Made by a program: the position numbers and the translations under genes
NCBI GenBank assembly: GCA_016303065.1
Contig: JAEDMJ010000002.1
Coordinates: 1-64,000, forward strand
Length of the DNA stretch: 64,000 nucleotides
Origin: Clostridiales bacterium
GTDB taxonomy: Bacteria; Bacillota; Clostridia; Oscillospirales; QAMX01
Direction: 5' to 3'
Shown here: positions 8,577-17,101 of the stretch, in pieces
How positions within the stretch are numbered: the stretch's first letter is position 1
Layout: the number at the start of each line of letters is the position of its first letter
Notes under the pieces: generated by a model
The model's database searches: none
What the model saw: only the letters and a program-made list of their open reading frames with translations
What the model was told of the DNA's origin: nothing

Positions 8577-8628
8577 GGATTTCACCTCCGTTTGTTGATA
8601 TAAAGCCTATATCCAAAACGGAACAAAA

Positions 8629-8760
8629 GTCCCGCGCTCCGAAGAACGCGGGACAGAATAAATCAAGACTTTAATGTCAAGCTCTGTTCTCATCCTCGGC
8701 AGGTATTACACACGGGGAAAATCTTCGCCCGTGACTCCTGCTGTCTTCGGAAAAGGCTTT
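8629..8760 (-). promoter_or_regulatory. L10 (rplJ) ribosomal protein leader with terminator-like hairpin
   Basis: Between rplA and rplJ the minus strand shows the L10 leader pattern: CCGAAGACAGCAGG, then a stem around ACGGG..CCCGT, and CCTGCCGAGG, in the usual order. It is followed by GTCCCGCG/CGCGGGAC (8629-8654) and TTTTGTT, an attenuating terminator. L10 with L12 binds such leaders to repress rplJ-rplL. A TATAAT lies at 8761-8766, but no convincing -35 goes with it. Confidence 0.8.
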
Positions 8761-8813
8761 ATTATATTATTGACAGACAAACCGCTTCCGCGGAATATCC
8801 GTTAATAAACCGG

Positions 8814-9515
8814 TCAGATAATTTCGGAAACGCGGGAAGTATTGATCTTGACGCCCGGGCCCATAGTCGAAGTGACGACACAGGACTTGATGTACTGGCC
8901 CTTGGCGGCTGCCGGCTTCGCCTTGACGATGGCGTTGGTCAGCGTGGTCAGGTTCTCCAGAAGCTTATCCTTGCCGAAGGAAACCTTTCCGATCGGGCAG
9001 TGGACAATGTTGGTGCGGTCGAGACGGTACTCGATCTTACCGGCTTTCAGCTCCTTGACAGCCTTTGCGACGTCGGGAGTGACGGTGCCGGCCTTCGGGT
9101 TCGGCATGAGACCCTTCGGACCGAGAACACGGCCGATGCGGCCCACAAGGCCCATCATGTCGGGAGTCGCGACGGCAACGTCGAAATCAAAGAAGTTTTC
9201 CTTCTGGATGCGCTGGACAATATCCTCGGCGCCGACGATATCGGCTCCGGCGGCGAGAGCCTCTTCGGCTTTCGCGTCGCGGGCAAAGACAAGAACGCGA
9301 ACGGTCTTGCCGGTGCCGTTGGGAAGCACGACCGCGCCTCTGACCTGCTGGTCGGCGTGACGGGAGTCAACACCCAAACGGATGTGGCACTCGACCGTCT
9401 CGTCAAACTTGGCCTTGGAGTTGTTGACAACAACCTCAAGCGCCTCGCCCGGCTCGTACTGTTTCTGTTTATCGTAGGACTTTATGCTGTCCTGATACTT
9501 TTTACCTCTGAACAC
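8814..9515 (-). CDS. rplA: 50S ribosomal protein L1
   Basis: L1 forms the mobile stalk near the E site and is a translational repressor of its own operon. At 233 aa it has the expected length. The start codon is GTG (9513-9515), with AGGAGGAAG 9 nt before it. MGLVGRIGRVLGPKGLMPNPK is partly visible as the L1 signature around residues 120-140. It follows rplK after a 114-nt structured gap. Confidence 0.97.
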   Translation of the reverse strand: MFRGKKYQDSIKSYDKQKQYEPGEALEVVVNNSKAKFDETVECHIRLGVDSRHADQQVRGAVVLPNGTGKTVRVLVFARDAKAEEALAAGADIVGAEDIVQRIQKENFFDFDVAVATPDMMGLVGRIGRVLGPKGLMPNPKAGTVTPDVAKAVKELKAGKIEYRLDRTNIVHCPIGKVSFGKDKLLENLTTLTNAIVKAKPAAAKGQYIKSCVVTSTMGPGVKINTSRVSEII

Positions 9516-9629
9516 TTTTTTCTTCCTCCTGATTGTGGTGTTTTCGGACCAACCTTACCGAATGGTAATCTGCCGTGGGTCTCCCCCTCCGGAGAGACTC
9601 CCGCGGACTATCCTCCCACTTGTCAGCTG
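9516..9629 (-). promoter_or_regulatory. rplK-rplA intergenic leader, candidate L1 target
   Basis: The 114-nt gap on the minus strand contains GTGGGAGGATAG and GGGGGAGACCCACGG. This resembles the GTGGGAG plus CCGTTATACCAC arrangement found between rplK and rplA in other Bacillota and proposed as an L1 or processing site. The hairpin CGCGGGAGTCTCTCCGGAGG is visible. The assignment is by analogy. Confidence 0.4.
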
Positions 9630-10055
9630 TCAGTCGTCGACTATAACGCCCATGCTGCGGCAAGTACCCATGATCATGCTCATGGCACCCTCAAGGTCCT
9701 TGGCGTTGAGGTCCGGCATCTTGGTCTCGGCGATCTTCTGGATCGACTCGCGGCTGATGTGTGCGACCTTGGTCTTGTTCGGAACGCCGGAACCGCTTTC
9801 AATTCCGCACTCCTTGAGGATCAGCGCCGCTGCCGGAGGAGTCTTCGTGATGAACGAGAACGTCCTGTCGGCGTAGCAGGTGATGACGACCGGGATCTTA
9901 AACCCGACGTTGTTCTTGGTACGCTCGTTGAACTCCTTGACGAAGCCCATGATGTTGAGGCCGTAAGGAGCAAGTGCCGGGCCAACCGGAGGACCGGCGG
10001 TCGCTTTTCCGGCGTTTATCTGAAGTTTTACATATCCTGTTATCTTCTGTGCCAT
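9630..10055 (-). CDS. rplK: 50S ribosomal protein L11
   Basis: L11 is a large-subunit protein at the GTPase-associated centre and is required for RelA-type stringent signalling and thiopeptide sensitivity. The 141 aa begin MAQKITGYVKLQI and contain GPPVGPALAPYGLNIM (residues about 21-36), the canonical N-terminal motif. GGGAGGT lies 11 nt before the ATG. It follows nusG by 32 nt. Confidence 0.98.
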   Translation of the reverse strand: MAQKITGYVKLQINAGKATAGPPVGPALAPYGLNIMGFVKEFNERTKNNVGFKIPVVITCYADRTFSFITKTPPAAALILKECGIESGSGVPNKTKVAHISRESIQKIAETKMPDLNAKDLEGAMSMIMGTCRSMGVIVDD

Positions 10056-10087
10056 ACTAAATGTTTACCTCCCGAATGCCGCGGCAT

Positions 10088-10612
10088 TTACTCGTCATCA
10101 GCTTCCACGTCAGCCGTGTCAAGCTCAACCGAAGTGTCCCTGCCGAACATTGAAATTTTGACCTTTACCTTATGCTTGTCGTCCGAAAGCTCCTCAACTG
10201 TTCCCATGAAGCCCTCAAACGGCCCGTCTGTAATGCGGATTCTGTCGCCCGGCGCAACGGAAACAACGACTTCGTCCCTTTCAACGCCAAGCTTTATGAC
10301 TTCCTGCTCCGTGAGCGGAACCGGCTTCGACCCGGGGCCCACAAAGCTCGTCACGCCTCTGATATTGCGGACTATGTGCCAGCTCTCATCGTTCATGACC
10401 ATCTTCACCAGGACATATCCCGGAAAGACCTTTCTCTGGATCTCCGACTGGCGGTTGTCCTTGATCTCCGTGACCTTTTCAACGGGGATCATCACTTCGA
10501 ATATCAGATTCTGAAGCCCGTAATTCTCAACAGTCTTCTCAATTGTCGTGGCAACCTTGTTCTCATACCCTGAATAGGTATGGATTACATACCACCTTGC
10601 TTCGTCAGCCAT
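10088..10612 (-). CDS. nusG: Transcription termination/antitermination factor NusG
   Basis: NusG binds the RNA polymerase clamp and couples transcription to pausing, Rho or ribosomes. The 174 aa comprise the NGN domain (WYVIHTYSGYENKV at 7-20, PGYVLVKM) and a C-terminal KOW domain (VAPGDRIRITDGPFEGFMG). It follows secE closely, as in most bacteria. Confidence 0.98.
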   Translation of the reverse strand: MADEARWYVIHTYSGYENKVATTIEKTVENYGLQNLIFEVMIPVEKVTEIKDNRQSEIQRKVFPGYVLVKMVMNDESWHIVRNIRGVTSFVGPGSKPVPLTEQEVIKLGVERDEVVVSVAPGDRIRITDGPFEGFMGTVEELSDDKHKVKVKISMFGRDTSVELDTADVEADDE

Positions 10613-10635
10613 CCGTCTACCCTCTCGTCAGCCGA

Positions 10636-10938
10636 TCAGAAGAGGCTGATGACCAGCGAAAGTCCGTTTCTGAAAACGACGTCCGCCAACATCACAAGCC
10701 CGCCTACGACAACCGTCACGGCGACTACCACCAGCGTGCTCTTGCAAACCTGCTTGAAACTGGGCCAAGTGACCTTTTTGGCTTCGCTCTTCAGCTCTTT
10801 AAACCATCTTGTGACGGCTCTCCAGAAACGAACAAGGAAAAAGGGTTTTTTATCCTTTTTCGGTTTCTCGTCCTTTGCCGGTTTGACCGGAGCGGCGTCT
10901 TCGGCAAGATTCAGCTTATCGTTCTTTTTGTCTGCCAT
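10636..10938 (-). CDS. secE: Preprotein translocase subunit SecE
   Basis: SecE is the small membrane subunit that stabilises SecY in the protein-export channel. The 100 aa carry a charged, lysine-rich N-terminus (residues 1-35), the amphipathic segment FLVRFWRAVTRWFKELKSE with the conserved VTWPS motif (about 56-60), and one transmembrane helix (about 68-92). A ribosome binding site AAAGGGTGG precedes the ATG. Its position between rpmG and nusG is the standard order. Confidence 0.96.
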   Translation of the reverse strand: MADKKNDKLNLAEDAAPVKPAKDEKPKKDKKPFFLVRFWRAVTRWFKELKSEAKKVTWPSFKQVCKSTLVVVAVTVVVGGLVMLADVVFRNGLSLVISLF

Positions 10939-10974
10939 CAGTTTACCACCCTTTCTCTCTTCGCCGAAAAGCCA

Positions 10975-11124
10975 TTACTTGGTTTCCCGGTGAAGGGTAT
11001 GCTTGCGGCAGAATCGGCAGTACTTCATCCGCTCAAGCCGGTCCGGATCGTTTTTCTTGTTCTTCGAAGTATCATAGTTACGCTGTTTGCACTCCGTGCA
11101 GGCAAGAGTTATCCTGACTCTCAT
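10975..11124 (-). CDS. rpmG: 50S ribosomal protein L33 (zinc-binding form)
   Basis: This short gene encodes 49 aa beginning MRVRITLACTECKQRNY and ending RKHTLHRETK. Two CXXC pairs (CTEC and CRFC) make it the C+ form that binds zinc. CAGGAGGTG is placed ahead of the ATG at 11124. It is the first gene of the rpmG-secE-nusG-rplK-rplA transcript, 80 nt downstream of a strong promoter. Confidence 0.95.
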   Translation of the reverse strand: MRVRITLACTECKQRNYDTSKNKKNDPDRLERMKYCRFCRKHTLHRETK

Positions 11125-11203
11125 ACTATAACGGCACCTCCTGTAAGTTTTGCCTCCCTAAAAAAAGCCATAAAATAAAGACCTTTTTTCATAGGTAATA
11201 CAG

Positions 11204-11232
11204 ATTATACTACCGTTCCGAAAAAAAGTCAA
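11204..11232 (-). promoter_or_regulatory. Sigma-A promoter of the rpmG-secE-nusG-rplK-rplA operon
   Basis: On the minus strand TTGACT (11227-11232) is separated by 17 nt from a perfect TATAAT (11204-11209). It lies about 80 nt ahead of rpmG and behind mgsA. Confidence 0.88.
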
Positions 11233-11282
11233 TAGGTCAAGCTGTAATTTCTCAAAAAATTTCCTGTTTTCTGCGGTTTGGG

Positions 11283-11687
11283 TTACTCTTTCGGGTTCAC
11301 AATGTCGCGCCAGTCAAGATCTCCGCGGGCAAGACCGTGGATGAGCACCTCGGCAGTCGCAACGTTCGTCGCAATAGGCACGTTGTGAAGGTCGCAAAGG
11401 CGGAGAAGCGAAAAAATATCCGGCTCATGTGCGCCCGCGGTGAGCGGATCCCTGAAGAAAAAGACCATGTCGATCTCGTTGTATGCGATTCTCGCGCCGA
11501 TCTGCTGATCGCCGCCCTGCGGGCCGGACAGGAATCTGTGAACCTTAAGCCCCGTAGCCTCCGAAACAAGCTTACCGGTGGTTCCCGTCGCAAAAAGGTT
11601 GTGCTGGGAAAGAATTCCGCAATAGGCAATGCAGATCTGTACCATGAGCTCTTTTTTCTTGTCGTGGGCTATAAGCGCTATATTCAT
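11283..11687 (-). CDS. mgsA: Methylglyoxal synthase
   Basis: The enzyme converts dihydroxyacetone phosphate to methylglyoxal plus phosphate, a bypass of lower glycolysis when sugar phosphates accumulate. The 134 aa contain ATGTTGKL (phosphate binding), SGPQGGDQQIGARI with the catalytic Asp, and MVFFFRDPL, all diagnostic. A GGGAGGATAG site precedes the ATG, and a TTGAAT-16-TATAAT promoter lies upstream. It appears to be transcribed alone, downstream of minD. Confidence 0.97.
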   Translation of the reverse strand: MNIALIAHDKKKELMVQICIAYCGILSQHNLFATGTTGKLVSEATGLKVHRFLSGPQGGDQQIGARIAYNEIDMVFFFRDPLTAGAHEPDIFSLLRLCDLHNVPIATNVATAEVLIHGLARGDLDWRDIVNPKE

Positions 11688-11755
11688 ATAAACTATCCTC
11701 CCTGTCGGCGCAGAACCGATTTTATACGGTATGCTGCCGAAACCGATACATATTA

Positions 11756-11783
11756 ATTATACCTCATTTTGCGGCATATTCAA
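11756..11783 (-). promoter_or_regulatory. Promoter for mgsA
   Basis: On the minus strand TTGAAT (11778-11783) and TATAAT (11756-11761) are 16 nt apart, between the minD stop and the mgsA start. Confidence 0.65.
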
Positions 11784-11802
11784 GTGCCCGGTGAAAAATT
11801 TG

Positions 11803-12552
11803 TCAATAATAACCAATGAATCTTGAGTTCGAAACACGCTTCCCGCAAAGCCTCGCCGCAATATCCGAAACGTCTTTTCCGGCCTGGCTCTTTGTCAAAA
11901 GCAGGGGTATTCCCGCGCTGAACGCGTCGGCCACGGCGACGTCCTCCCGCACAAGCCCGAAAAGCCTCAGGCCAAGCTCGTCCATCGCGCCGTCGACGCT
12001 CCACGAGCTCTTTCTTTTAAGGCGCTTTTTGTCCACGCGGTTCAGGATAAGTCTTACGTCCGGGATCCCCGTCTCCTCCAAAAGCCCGGCCGCCGCGGCG
12101 GAGTCCCGCAGACACGGCGTGTCCGGCGTTGTGATTATGAAGGCCCGCTGCGCTTCGGGAGCGATAAAGCGAAGTCCGCTGCCGATCCCCGCCGGAGCAT
12201 CCAAAAGAACTATATCGAACTCTTCCCTCAGCGACTCCGCCAGCGCCTCGAAGCTCTCCGGTTCAAAACGCTCTCCCGAAGACGCCGTGGAGGGCATAAG
12301 GGAAAGCCCCGGAAAATCCGGATGCCGGAGCAGCGCCCGCTCGCTTTCAACCCGGCCGGAGAGCACGTCGCCGATGTCGAACATCACCTGTTCGGCCAAA
12401 CCAAGGGCGATGTCAAGATTTCTCAGCCCGAAGTCGCAGTCCACCGCGGCGACTCTTTTTCCCTCTCGGGCCAGCGCGCATGCAAGCGCCGCCGTCACGG
12501 CGGTTTTTCCCGTTCCGCCCTTTCCCGAGGCGATCAAAATTACTTCGGACAT
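11803..12552 (-). CDS. minD: Septum site-determining ATPase MinD-like protein
   Basis: A ParA/MinD-type ATPase of 249 aa. It has the deviant Walker A GKGGTGKT (10-17), AVDCDFGLRNLD (switch I region) and IVLLDAPAGIG (Walker B). MinD positions the division septum by membrane cycling. Here the C-terminus ends KRVSNSRFIGYY and lacks the usual amphipathic, Lys/Phe-rich membrane-targeting helix. No minC or minE lies in the window. It is the last gene of the mreC-mreD-PBP2 run, where minD often sits in Clostridia. A related ParA-family role remains possible. Confidence 0.85.
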   Translation of the reverse strand: MSEVILIASGKGGTGKTAVTAALACALAREGKRVAAVDCDFGLRNLDIALGLAEQVMFDIGDVLSGRVESERALLRHPDFPGLSLMPSTASSGERFEPESFEALAESLREEFDIVLLDAPAGIGSGLRFIAPEAQRAFIITTPDTPCLRDSAAAAGLLEETGIPDVRLILNRVDKKRLKRKSSWSVDGAMDELGLRLFGLVREDVAVADAFSAGIPLLLTKSQAGKDVSDIAARLCGKRVSNSRFIGYY

Positions 12553-12585
12553 CTGTCTTCCCCCCTCTGCATAAACCGCTCCGGC

Positions 12586-14670
12586 TCAGTTCGCAATGGT
12601 CTGCTCTGCGGTTTCAATTCCGTACTCCTCCTGGAGCGCAAAGTAAGTTTTGAAAATTTCAAGAGCTATCGGCGCAATTCCGTTTCCGCTTCCGCCGTGC
12701 TCAACGATCACGGCCACCGCGATTTCCGGATCTTCAAACGGTGCAAAAGCGACAAAGACGCTGTTCGCCGTACCGTCGGACACCTGGACCGAACCGGTCT
12801 TTCCGCCGACGTGAACCTCGTACTTGCTGAAGACCGTCGATGCAGTGCCGTTTTCAGTGACCTCCGACATTCCCTGAAGGACGGTGTCATGGGTCACTTC
12901 GGACATCTCGATGCGTTCCGCGATGACGGACTGCGTCGCGTTTGCCACCGAAGAGTAATCCGATTCCGCAACGTATTTCAAAAGATGGCACTCATAGCGC
13001 GTTCCGCCGTTCACAAGGGTCGCAATGCAGTTGCAAATCTGCAGCGGCGTAAACATGTTATAGCTTTGGCCGATGGATGCCTGAAGCACGTCGCCGCCGA
13101 CCCAGTCCACGCCCACCGAAGCCATTTTGGACTCCGGAGACGCGACGTAGCCCTTTGATTCTCCCGGGATCTCGATGCCGGTGTATTCCCCGAGCCCGAA
13201 AGCCGAAGCGTATCCCGAAAGCTTTTCTATGCCCAAAAGCCTTCCCGTCTCATAGAAAAAGTAATTGCACGAGTCGCGGAGGGCTGTGATGACGGTTTCG
13301 TCGCCGTGCGTGACGCCCGCTTCGCGGTATATCCAGCATTCCGGCTGAAAGTCCTTGTAGAACGTGTATCTTCCGAGGTCTTCAATCACCGTATCCGGTC
13401 TGATTATCCCCTCTTCCAGGCAGGCGACGGAAGTCACGACTTTGAAAGTCGACCCCGGAGAGTATATACCGCTTACCGCCCGGTTAAACATGGGAAGCAG
13501 CTCGTCTGCCAGCATTTCATTGTAAAGCTCGCTGTAGCGCGAGATGTCAAACGTAGGATAGGATGCAAGGGCAAGGATCTCTCCGCTGTTGACGTCGATA
13601 ACGACGGCAGCGCCGCCGCCGACGTCGGTGGGATGTTTTTCCGGATCTTCAAGGCCCTCAGCAACCATGAGCCTGATCTGGTCGGCAAGCGCATTCTCGA
13701 CCGCCTCCTGAAGCCTCAGGTCGATGGTCAGCATAACATTGTATCCCGCCCGGGCCTCCGTCTCCGACACTACCCTGACGACGCGCCCGTCCCCGTCCAG
13801 CTCCAGGGTGACGGAACCGTCCGTCCCCCGAAGATAGCTCTCAAAGGCCTTCTCCGCGCCGTCCTTTCCGACGGTGTCGTTCATGGCGTAGCCCTGGGCC
13901 GCAAGCTCTTCGTATTCTTCGGCATATATGCCGCCCGTGCGGCCGAGTATGTGCGCGGCGAAGGTGGTGGCGTACTCCCGTTCGTAATCGTAAGTCACGC
14001 GCACGCCCTTCATCGTGTACCCCGCGCAGTTAAGGAGCAACGCAAGCTCGCGGTCCACGTTTTCCGCAAAGACGAAGGGATTGGAATATGCAAAATCGTA
14101 GCGCTCCATGTTAAAGCGCACTCCGACGATTGCCCGCGCCGTTTTATAGTCGTATTCTTCGCCGATGTCAAAATACCCGCACAGCTCATCCCAAAGCTCC
14201 CCGGCGTTCAAGGCCTCGTTCCATCCGCGTTTCTTCATGAAAGACGAAAAGGAAGCGCTTTTCTCCTCCGGATCGGACCAGCTTTCGACAAACTCCGGCC
14301 GGTCTTTTTCAAGCGGCACAGTGTCCGCCCGCGGTTCTGCGCCGTATTGCGCGCAAAGCCCGATAAGCTCTGCGATCACCGCGTTCTGGTTATTGCGGTT
14401 CCACAAGGCATACTCAAGCTGTATATTGTTTGTGACCGTATTGGTGATAAGCTCCCGCCCGTAGCGGTCGGTTATCTCTCCGCGCATTGCTTTGGTCTTC
14501 AGAGTGACGCGGGTCGTCTCGACGGTGTTGGCAGAAGCGTTGTCGTTCACGCCCGCCGCCTCCGCCGTAAGCTGAAGCCTTGCAAGCCTTACCACCATTA
14601 CGAGAGAAAGCGCAATTGCCACAACACCGACGATGCCGACTCTCCAGACGTTTTTACTGAATTTGTTCAT
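12586..14670 (-). CDS. mrdA: Penicillin-binding protein 2 (elongasome transpeptidase)
   Basis: This is a class B PBP that cross-links peptidoglycan during cell elongation, anchored outside the cytoplasmic membrane. The 694 aa contain one transmembrane helix (about 12-30), a dimerisation region beginning MRGEITDRYGRELI (62-75), and the transpeptidase domain. The active-site motifs are STFK (S407, K410), SCN (467-469) and KTG (624-626). AAAGGAACC precedes the ATG. It follows mreD by 13 nt, and the mreC-mreD-mrdA order indicates the rod-shape complex. A SpoVD-like role is less likely because no PASTA domain is present. Confidence 0.93.
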   Translation of the reverse strand: MNKFSKNVWRVGIVGVVAIALSLVMVVRLARLQLTAEAAGVNDNASANTVETTRVTLKTKAMRGEITDRYGRELITNTVTNNIQLEYALWNRNNQNAVIAELIGLCAQYGAEPRADTVPLEKDRPEFVESWSDPEEKSASFSSFMKKRGWNEALNAGELWDELCGYFDIGEEYDYKTARAIVGVRFNMERYDFAYSNPFVFAENVDRELALLLNCAGYTMKGVRVTYDYEREYATTFAAHILGRTGGIYAEEYEELAAQGYAMNDTVGKDGAEKAFESYLRGTDGSVTLELDGDGRVVRVVSETEARAGYNVMLTIDLRLQEAVENALADQIRLMVAEGLEDPEKHPTDVGGGAAVVIDVNSGEILALASYPTFDISRYSELYNEMLADELLPMFNRAVSGIYSPGSTFKVVTSVACLEEGIIRPDTVIEDLGRYTFYKDFQPECWIYREAGVTHGDETVITALRDSCNYFFYETGRLLGIEKLSGYASAFGLGEYTGIEIPGESKGYVASPESKMASVGVDWVGGDVLQASIGQSYNMFTPLQICNCIATLVNGGTRYECHLLKYVAESDYSSVANATQSVIAERIEMSEVTHDTVLQGMSEVTENGTASTVFSKYEVHVGGKTGSVQVSDGTANSVFVAFAPFEDPEIAVAVIVEHGGSGNGIAPIALEIFKTYFALQEEYGIETAEQTIAN

Positions 14671-14683
14671 ATCGGTTCCTTTT

Positions 14684-15211
14684 TTACCTGATAAGCGGCA
14701 CGTCTCGCTTAAACCTGTTTCTCATAAAAAGCGCAGGCGCGGCGGCCAGCGGCGAAACGATCAGCGAATACAAAAGCCCGGGAAGAATCACCGTGAACAC
14801 CGCTCCGAACCCGGCTTTTCCGAAAAGATAGAAAAAGAAGAAAAACCGCATAAATTCACTGATGAAATATATTGTTCCGCCCCATCCGCAGATGGTAAGG
14901 AAGCTTTTCCTGAAAAGTTCCGGAGACAGCGCGCCGACGGCCGCACCGCACATCAGATAGACCACGGAATAGAGGCAATAGCTCTGTCCGCAGATTCCGT
15001 CCATAAAGAACCCCGCCACAGCGCCGCATATAAGCCCCGCACAGGGGCCGTCAAGAACCGCAGCGGCCGCCACCACGAACGGCAGCGACGACGGCACCCG
15101 TCCGAACAGCCGGATATCAGCCAAAAAAGTGCTTTCCGCCGCGCAGATGACAATTATCCAGGCCAGCGTCACGACGCTTTTGACGGCGATTTCCTTTTTG
15201 CCGTATTTCAT
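14684..15211 (-). CDS. mreD: Rod shape-determining protein MreD
   Basis: A polytopic membrane protein of 175 aa with about five hydrophobic segments and charged ends. MreD belongs to the elongasome with MreC, RodA and PBP2. Sequence conservation in this family is low, so the call rests on topology, length and its place 6 nt after mreC and 13 nt before the PBP2 gene. Confidence 0.85.
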   Translation of the reverse strand: MKYGKKEIAVKSVVTLAWIIVICAAESTFLADIRLFGRVPSSLPFVVAAAAVLDGPCAGLICGAVAGFFMDGICGQSYCLYSVVYLMCGAAVGALSPELFRKSFLTICGWGGTIYFISEFMRFFFFFYLFGKAGFGAVFTVILPGLLYSLIVSPLAAAPALFMRNRFKRDVPLIR

Positions 15212-15217
15212 GCCCGC

Positions 15218-16066
15218 TCAGTCCCCCGTCTCCGCCGTGCTCACATAGTCCGTGACGACAAACACCTGGCTGAGTTTTTCGATGTCTGCCGACGGCGTCA
15301 CCACAGCGTAATCCGACATACCGTGACCTTCCGTTTTGATGCCGCTTATGGTTCCGACCAGAATTCCTCCCGGAACGCCGCCGTTTTCCTCAGTCATTAT
15401 CGTGTCGCCGAGCTTGACATTGCTCCCCATAGGGATGTCGGAAACTCTCAGCATTCCGTCCTTCATCAAAGAAAACTCCCCGCCGCCGACGACCTCCAGA
15501 TCGCTCTGGAAGATGTTCATGACAAGCTTCACCGAAGTGTCAAGAACGGTGCTGACCTCCGCGCTCCTGCGGGAAACCGCCGTGACGACGCCCACAAGCC
15601 CCGCATCGACAATTACGGCGTCGCCGACCTCGATCCCGTCCGACGAACCCTTGTTGATCGTAAACACAGAGCTCCAGGACGCGTCGTTCCAGGCGATCAC
15701 AAGAGCCGAGACAAGCTCGGTGTCCGGATTTTTTTCTTCCATTCCGAGAAGCGCGCGAAGCTGCTGATTCTCCTCGCGATAGCTTTCGGCGTCGCGTATC
15801 AGCGCCTCCATCTCGCGGATCCGGGCTTTAAGCTCCTCGTTTTCCGCTTCAAGCTCCTCGTATTTTGTCATGGCTTTCGAAAAGTGCGAAAGCCTGCTCC
15901 ATCCCGCCGTAAACACCTTTTGAAACGGCGAAACGATCGTTTCCGCCGCTCTCTGGACGGTACTCCCCTCTTTGCCGAACACGGCAAAGAGCACCGTCAC
16001 CGCAACAAACACAATTACGAGAATTGCTGCGGCCATGAATATTTTGTTCCGGAATATTTTTTTCAC
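15218..16066 (-). CDS. mreC: Rod shape-determining protein MreC
   Basis: This is a bitopic membrane protein that scaffolds the elongation machinery in the periplasmic-side space. The 282 aa show an N-terminal transmembrane helix (about 12-30), a coiled coil (about 65-115, rich in EELEAENEELKARI), and the beta-rich MreC core with MGSNVKLGDTIMT. I place the start at the GTG at 16066, which has AAAGGCGG upstream; an earlier in-frame start would overlap maf. mreB is not adjacent, the upstream gene being maf. Confidence 0.92.
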   Translation of the reverse strand: MKKIFRNKIFMAAAILVIVFVAVTVLFAVFGKEGSTVQRAAETIVSPFQKVFTAGWSRLSHFSKAMTKYEELEAENEELKARIREMEALIRDAESYREENQQLRALLGMEEKNPDTELVSALVIAWNDASWSSVFTINKGSSDGIEVGDAVIVDAGLVGVVTAVSRRSAEVSTVLDTSVKLVMNIFQSDLEVVGGGEFSLMKDGMLRVSDIPMGSNVKLGDTIMTEENGGVPGGILVGTISGIKTEGHGMSDYAVVTPSADIEKLSQVFVVTDYVSTAETGD

Positions 16067-16082
16067 GGCCGATATCCGCCTT

Positions 16083-16658
16083 TCAGAAAAGATTGACCCC
16101 AAACTCCCGTAAAAGCTCCGACGTCCGGCAGAGAGGAAGACCGACAATGCTGTAATAATCGCCGTTTACGCTTTTCACAAAAGCCGCGGCTCTCCCCTGT
16201 ATGCCGTATGCCCCGGCCTTGTCAAAGGGCTCTTTTGTCTCTATATATCGCTCTATTTCTTCTTCCCGGAGTTCCCTGAAGCGCACTTCCGCCCGGCAGC
16301 AGCAGACCTCCTCACGGCCGTCCCCGGCGACGCAAAGCCCCGTAAGGACCGAATGCGTCCGGCCGGAAAGCCGGCGAAGCATTCTTCCGGCGTCCACGGC
16401 GTCCGCAGGTTTCCCGAGCGTTTCTCCGTCAACGGTCACCGCCGTGTCGCTTCCGATCACGACCGTTCCGCCCCCGAAAAGTCCCATTATCGCCCGCGTC
16501 TTCGCCCTCGCAAGCTCGCGCACCATGGTTTCGGGGTCAAGTCCGGCAAAAGCGGACTCGTCCACATCCGCCGGACGGACGACAATATCTTTTACTCCGA
16601 TCTGTTTCAAAAGCTCCAGTCTGCGGGGCGACGCCGAAGCCAGAACGACGCGCGTCAT
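16083..16658 (-). CDS. maf: Maf-family nucleoside triphosphate pyrophosphatase
   Basis: A 191-aa house-cleaning pyrophosphatase, likely hydrolysing dTTP/UTP and modified nucleotides. The signature LASASPRRLELLKQIG (6-21) and the metal-site GSDTAVTVDG (about 70-79) are clear. Its ATG overlaps the dut stop (ATGA), implying translational coupling, and mreC follows after 16 nt. In many Bacillota maf lies beside radC and mreBCD; here radC is 26 kb away. Confidence 0.95.
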   Translation of the reverse strand: MTRVVLASASPRRLELLKQIGVKDIVVRPADVDESAFAGLDPETMVRELARAKTRAIMGLFGGGTVVIGSDTAVTVDGETLGKPADAVDAGRMLRRLSGRTHSVLTGLCVAGDGREEVCCCRAEVRFRELREEEIERYIETKEPFDKAGAYGIQGRAAAFVKSVNGDYYSIVGLPLCRTSELLREFGVNLF

Positions 16659-17101
16659 CTTATCCCCGTGGAGCCAAAGCCCCCGGAACCGCGCTCGGTC
16701 TTCTCAAGCTCATCCACGACGGAAAAAACCGCGCGGCAGACAGGCATGACCGCAAGCTGGGCGATCCTGTCGCCGGGACTGACGACGAATTCCTCGTCGG
16801 AGGTGTTCAGAAGTCCGACGCATATCTCTCCCGTGTAGTCGCTGTCAATAACTCCCACACCGTTTGAGAGGCAGATGCCCTTTTTCATCCCGAGCCCGCT
16901 CCTTGCAAAGACAAAGGCCGCCAGCTCCGCAGAGCCCAGCGATATCGCAATGCCGGTCGGTATCGCCGCCCGCGAGCCCGGAGCGATCACAACCGGCCCG
17001 TCCGCCGCGCTTCTGAGATCGACCGCGGCAGACCCCGGAGTTGCATAGGCCGGAACCTTCGCCCCCGGGCGCACAAGCTTTATCTTCACCGTTTTATCCA
17101 C
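16655..17101 (-). CDS. dut: dUTP diphosphatase
   Basis: A trimeric dUTPase that makes dUMP and keeps uracil out of DNA. All five motifs are visible in 148 aa: PGSAAVDLRS (I), FARSGLGMKKGI (II), GVIDSDYTGEI (III), PGDRIAQLAV (IV) and RGSGGFGSTG (V). The start is a GTG at 17101 with GAAAGG upstream. It overlaps the end of zapA by 8 nt, and its stop overlaps the maf start. Confidence 0.96.
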   Translation of the reverse strand: MDKTVKIKLVRPGAKVPAYATPGSAAVDLRSAADGPVVIAPGSRAAIPTGIAISLGSAELAAFVFARSGLGMKKGICLSNGVGVIDSDYTGEICVGLLNTSDEEFVVSPGDRIAQLAVMPVCRAVFSVVDELEKTERGSGGFGSTGIR

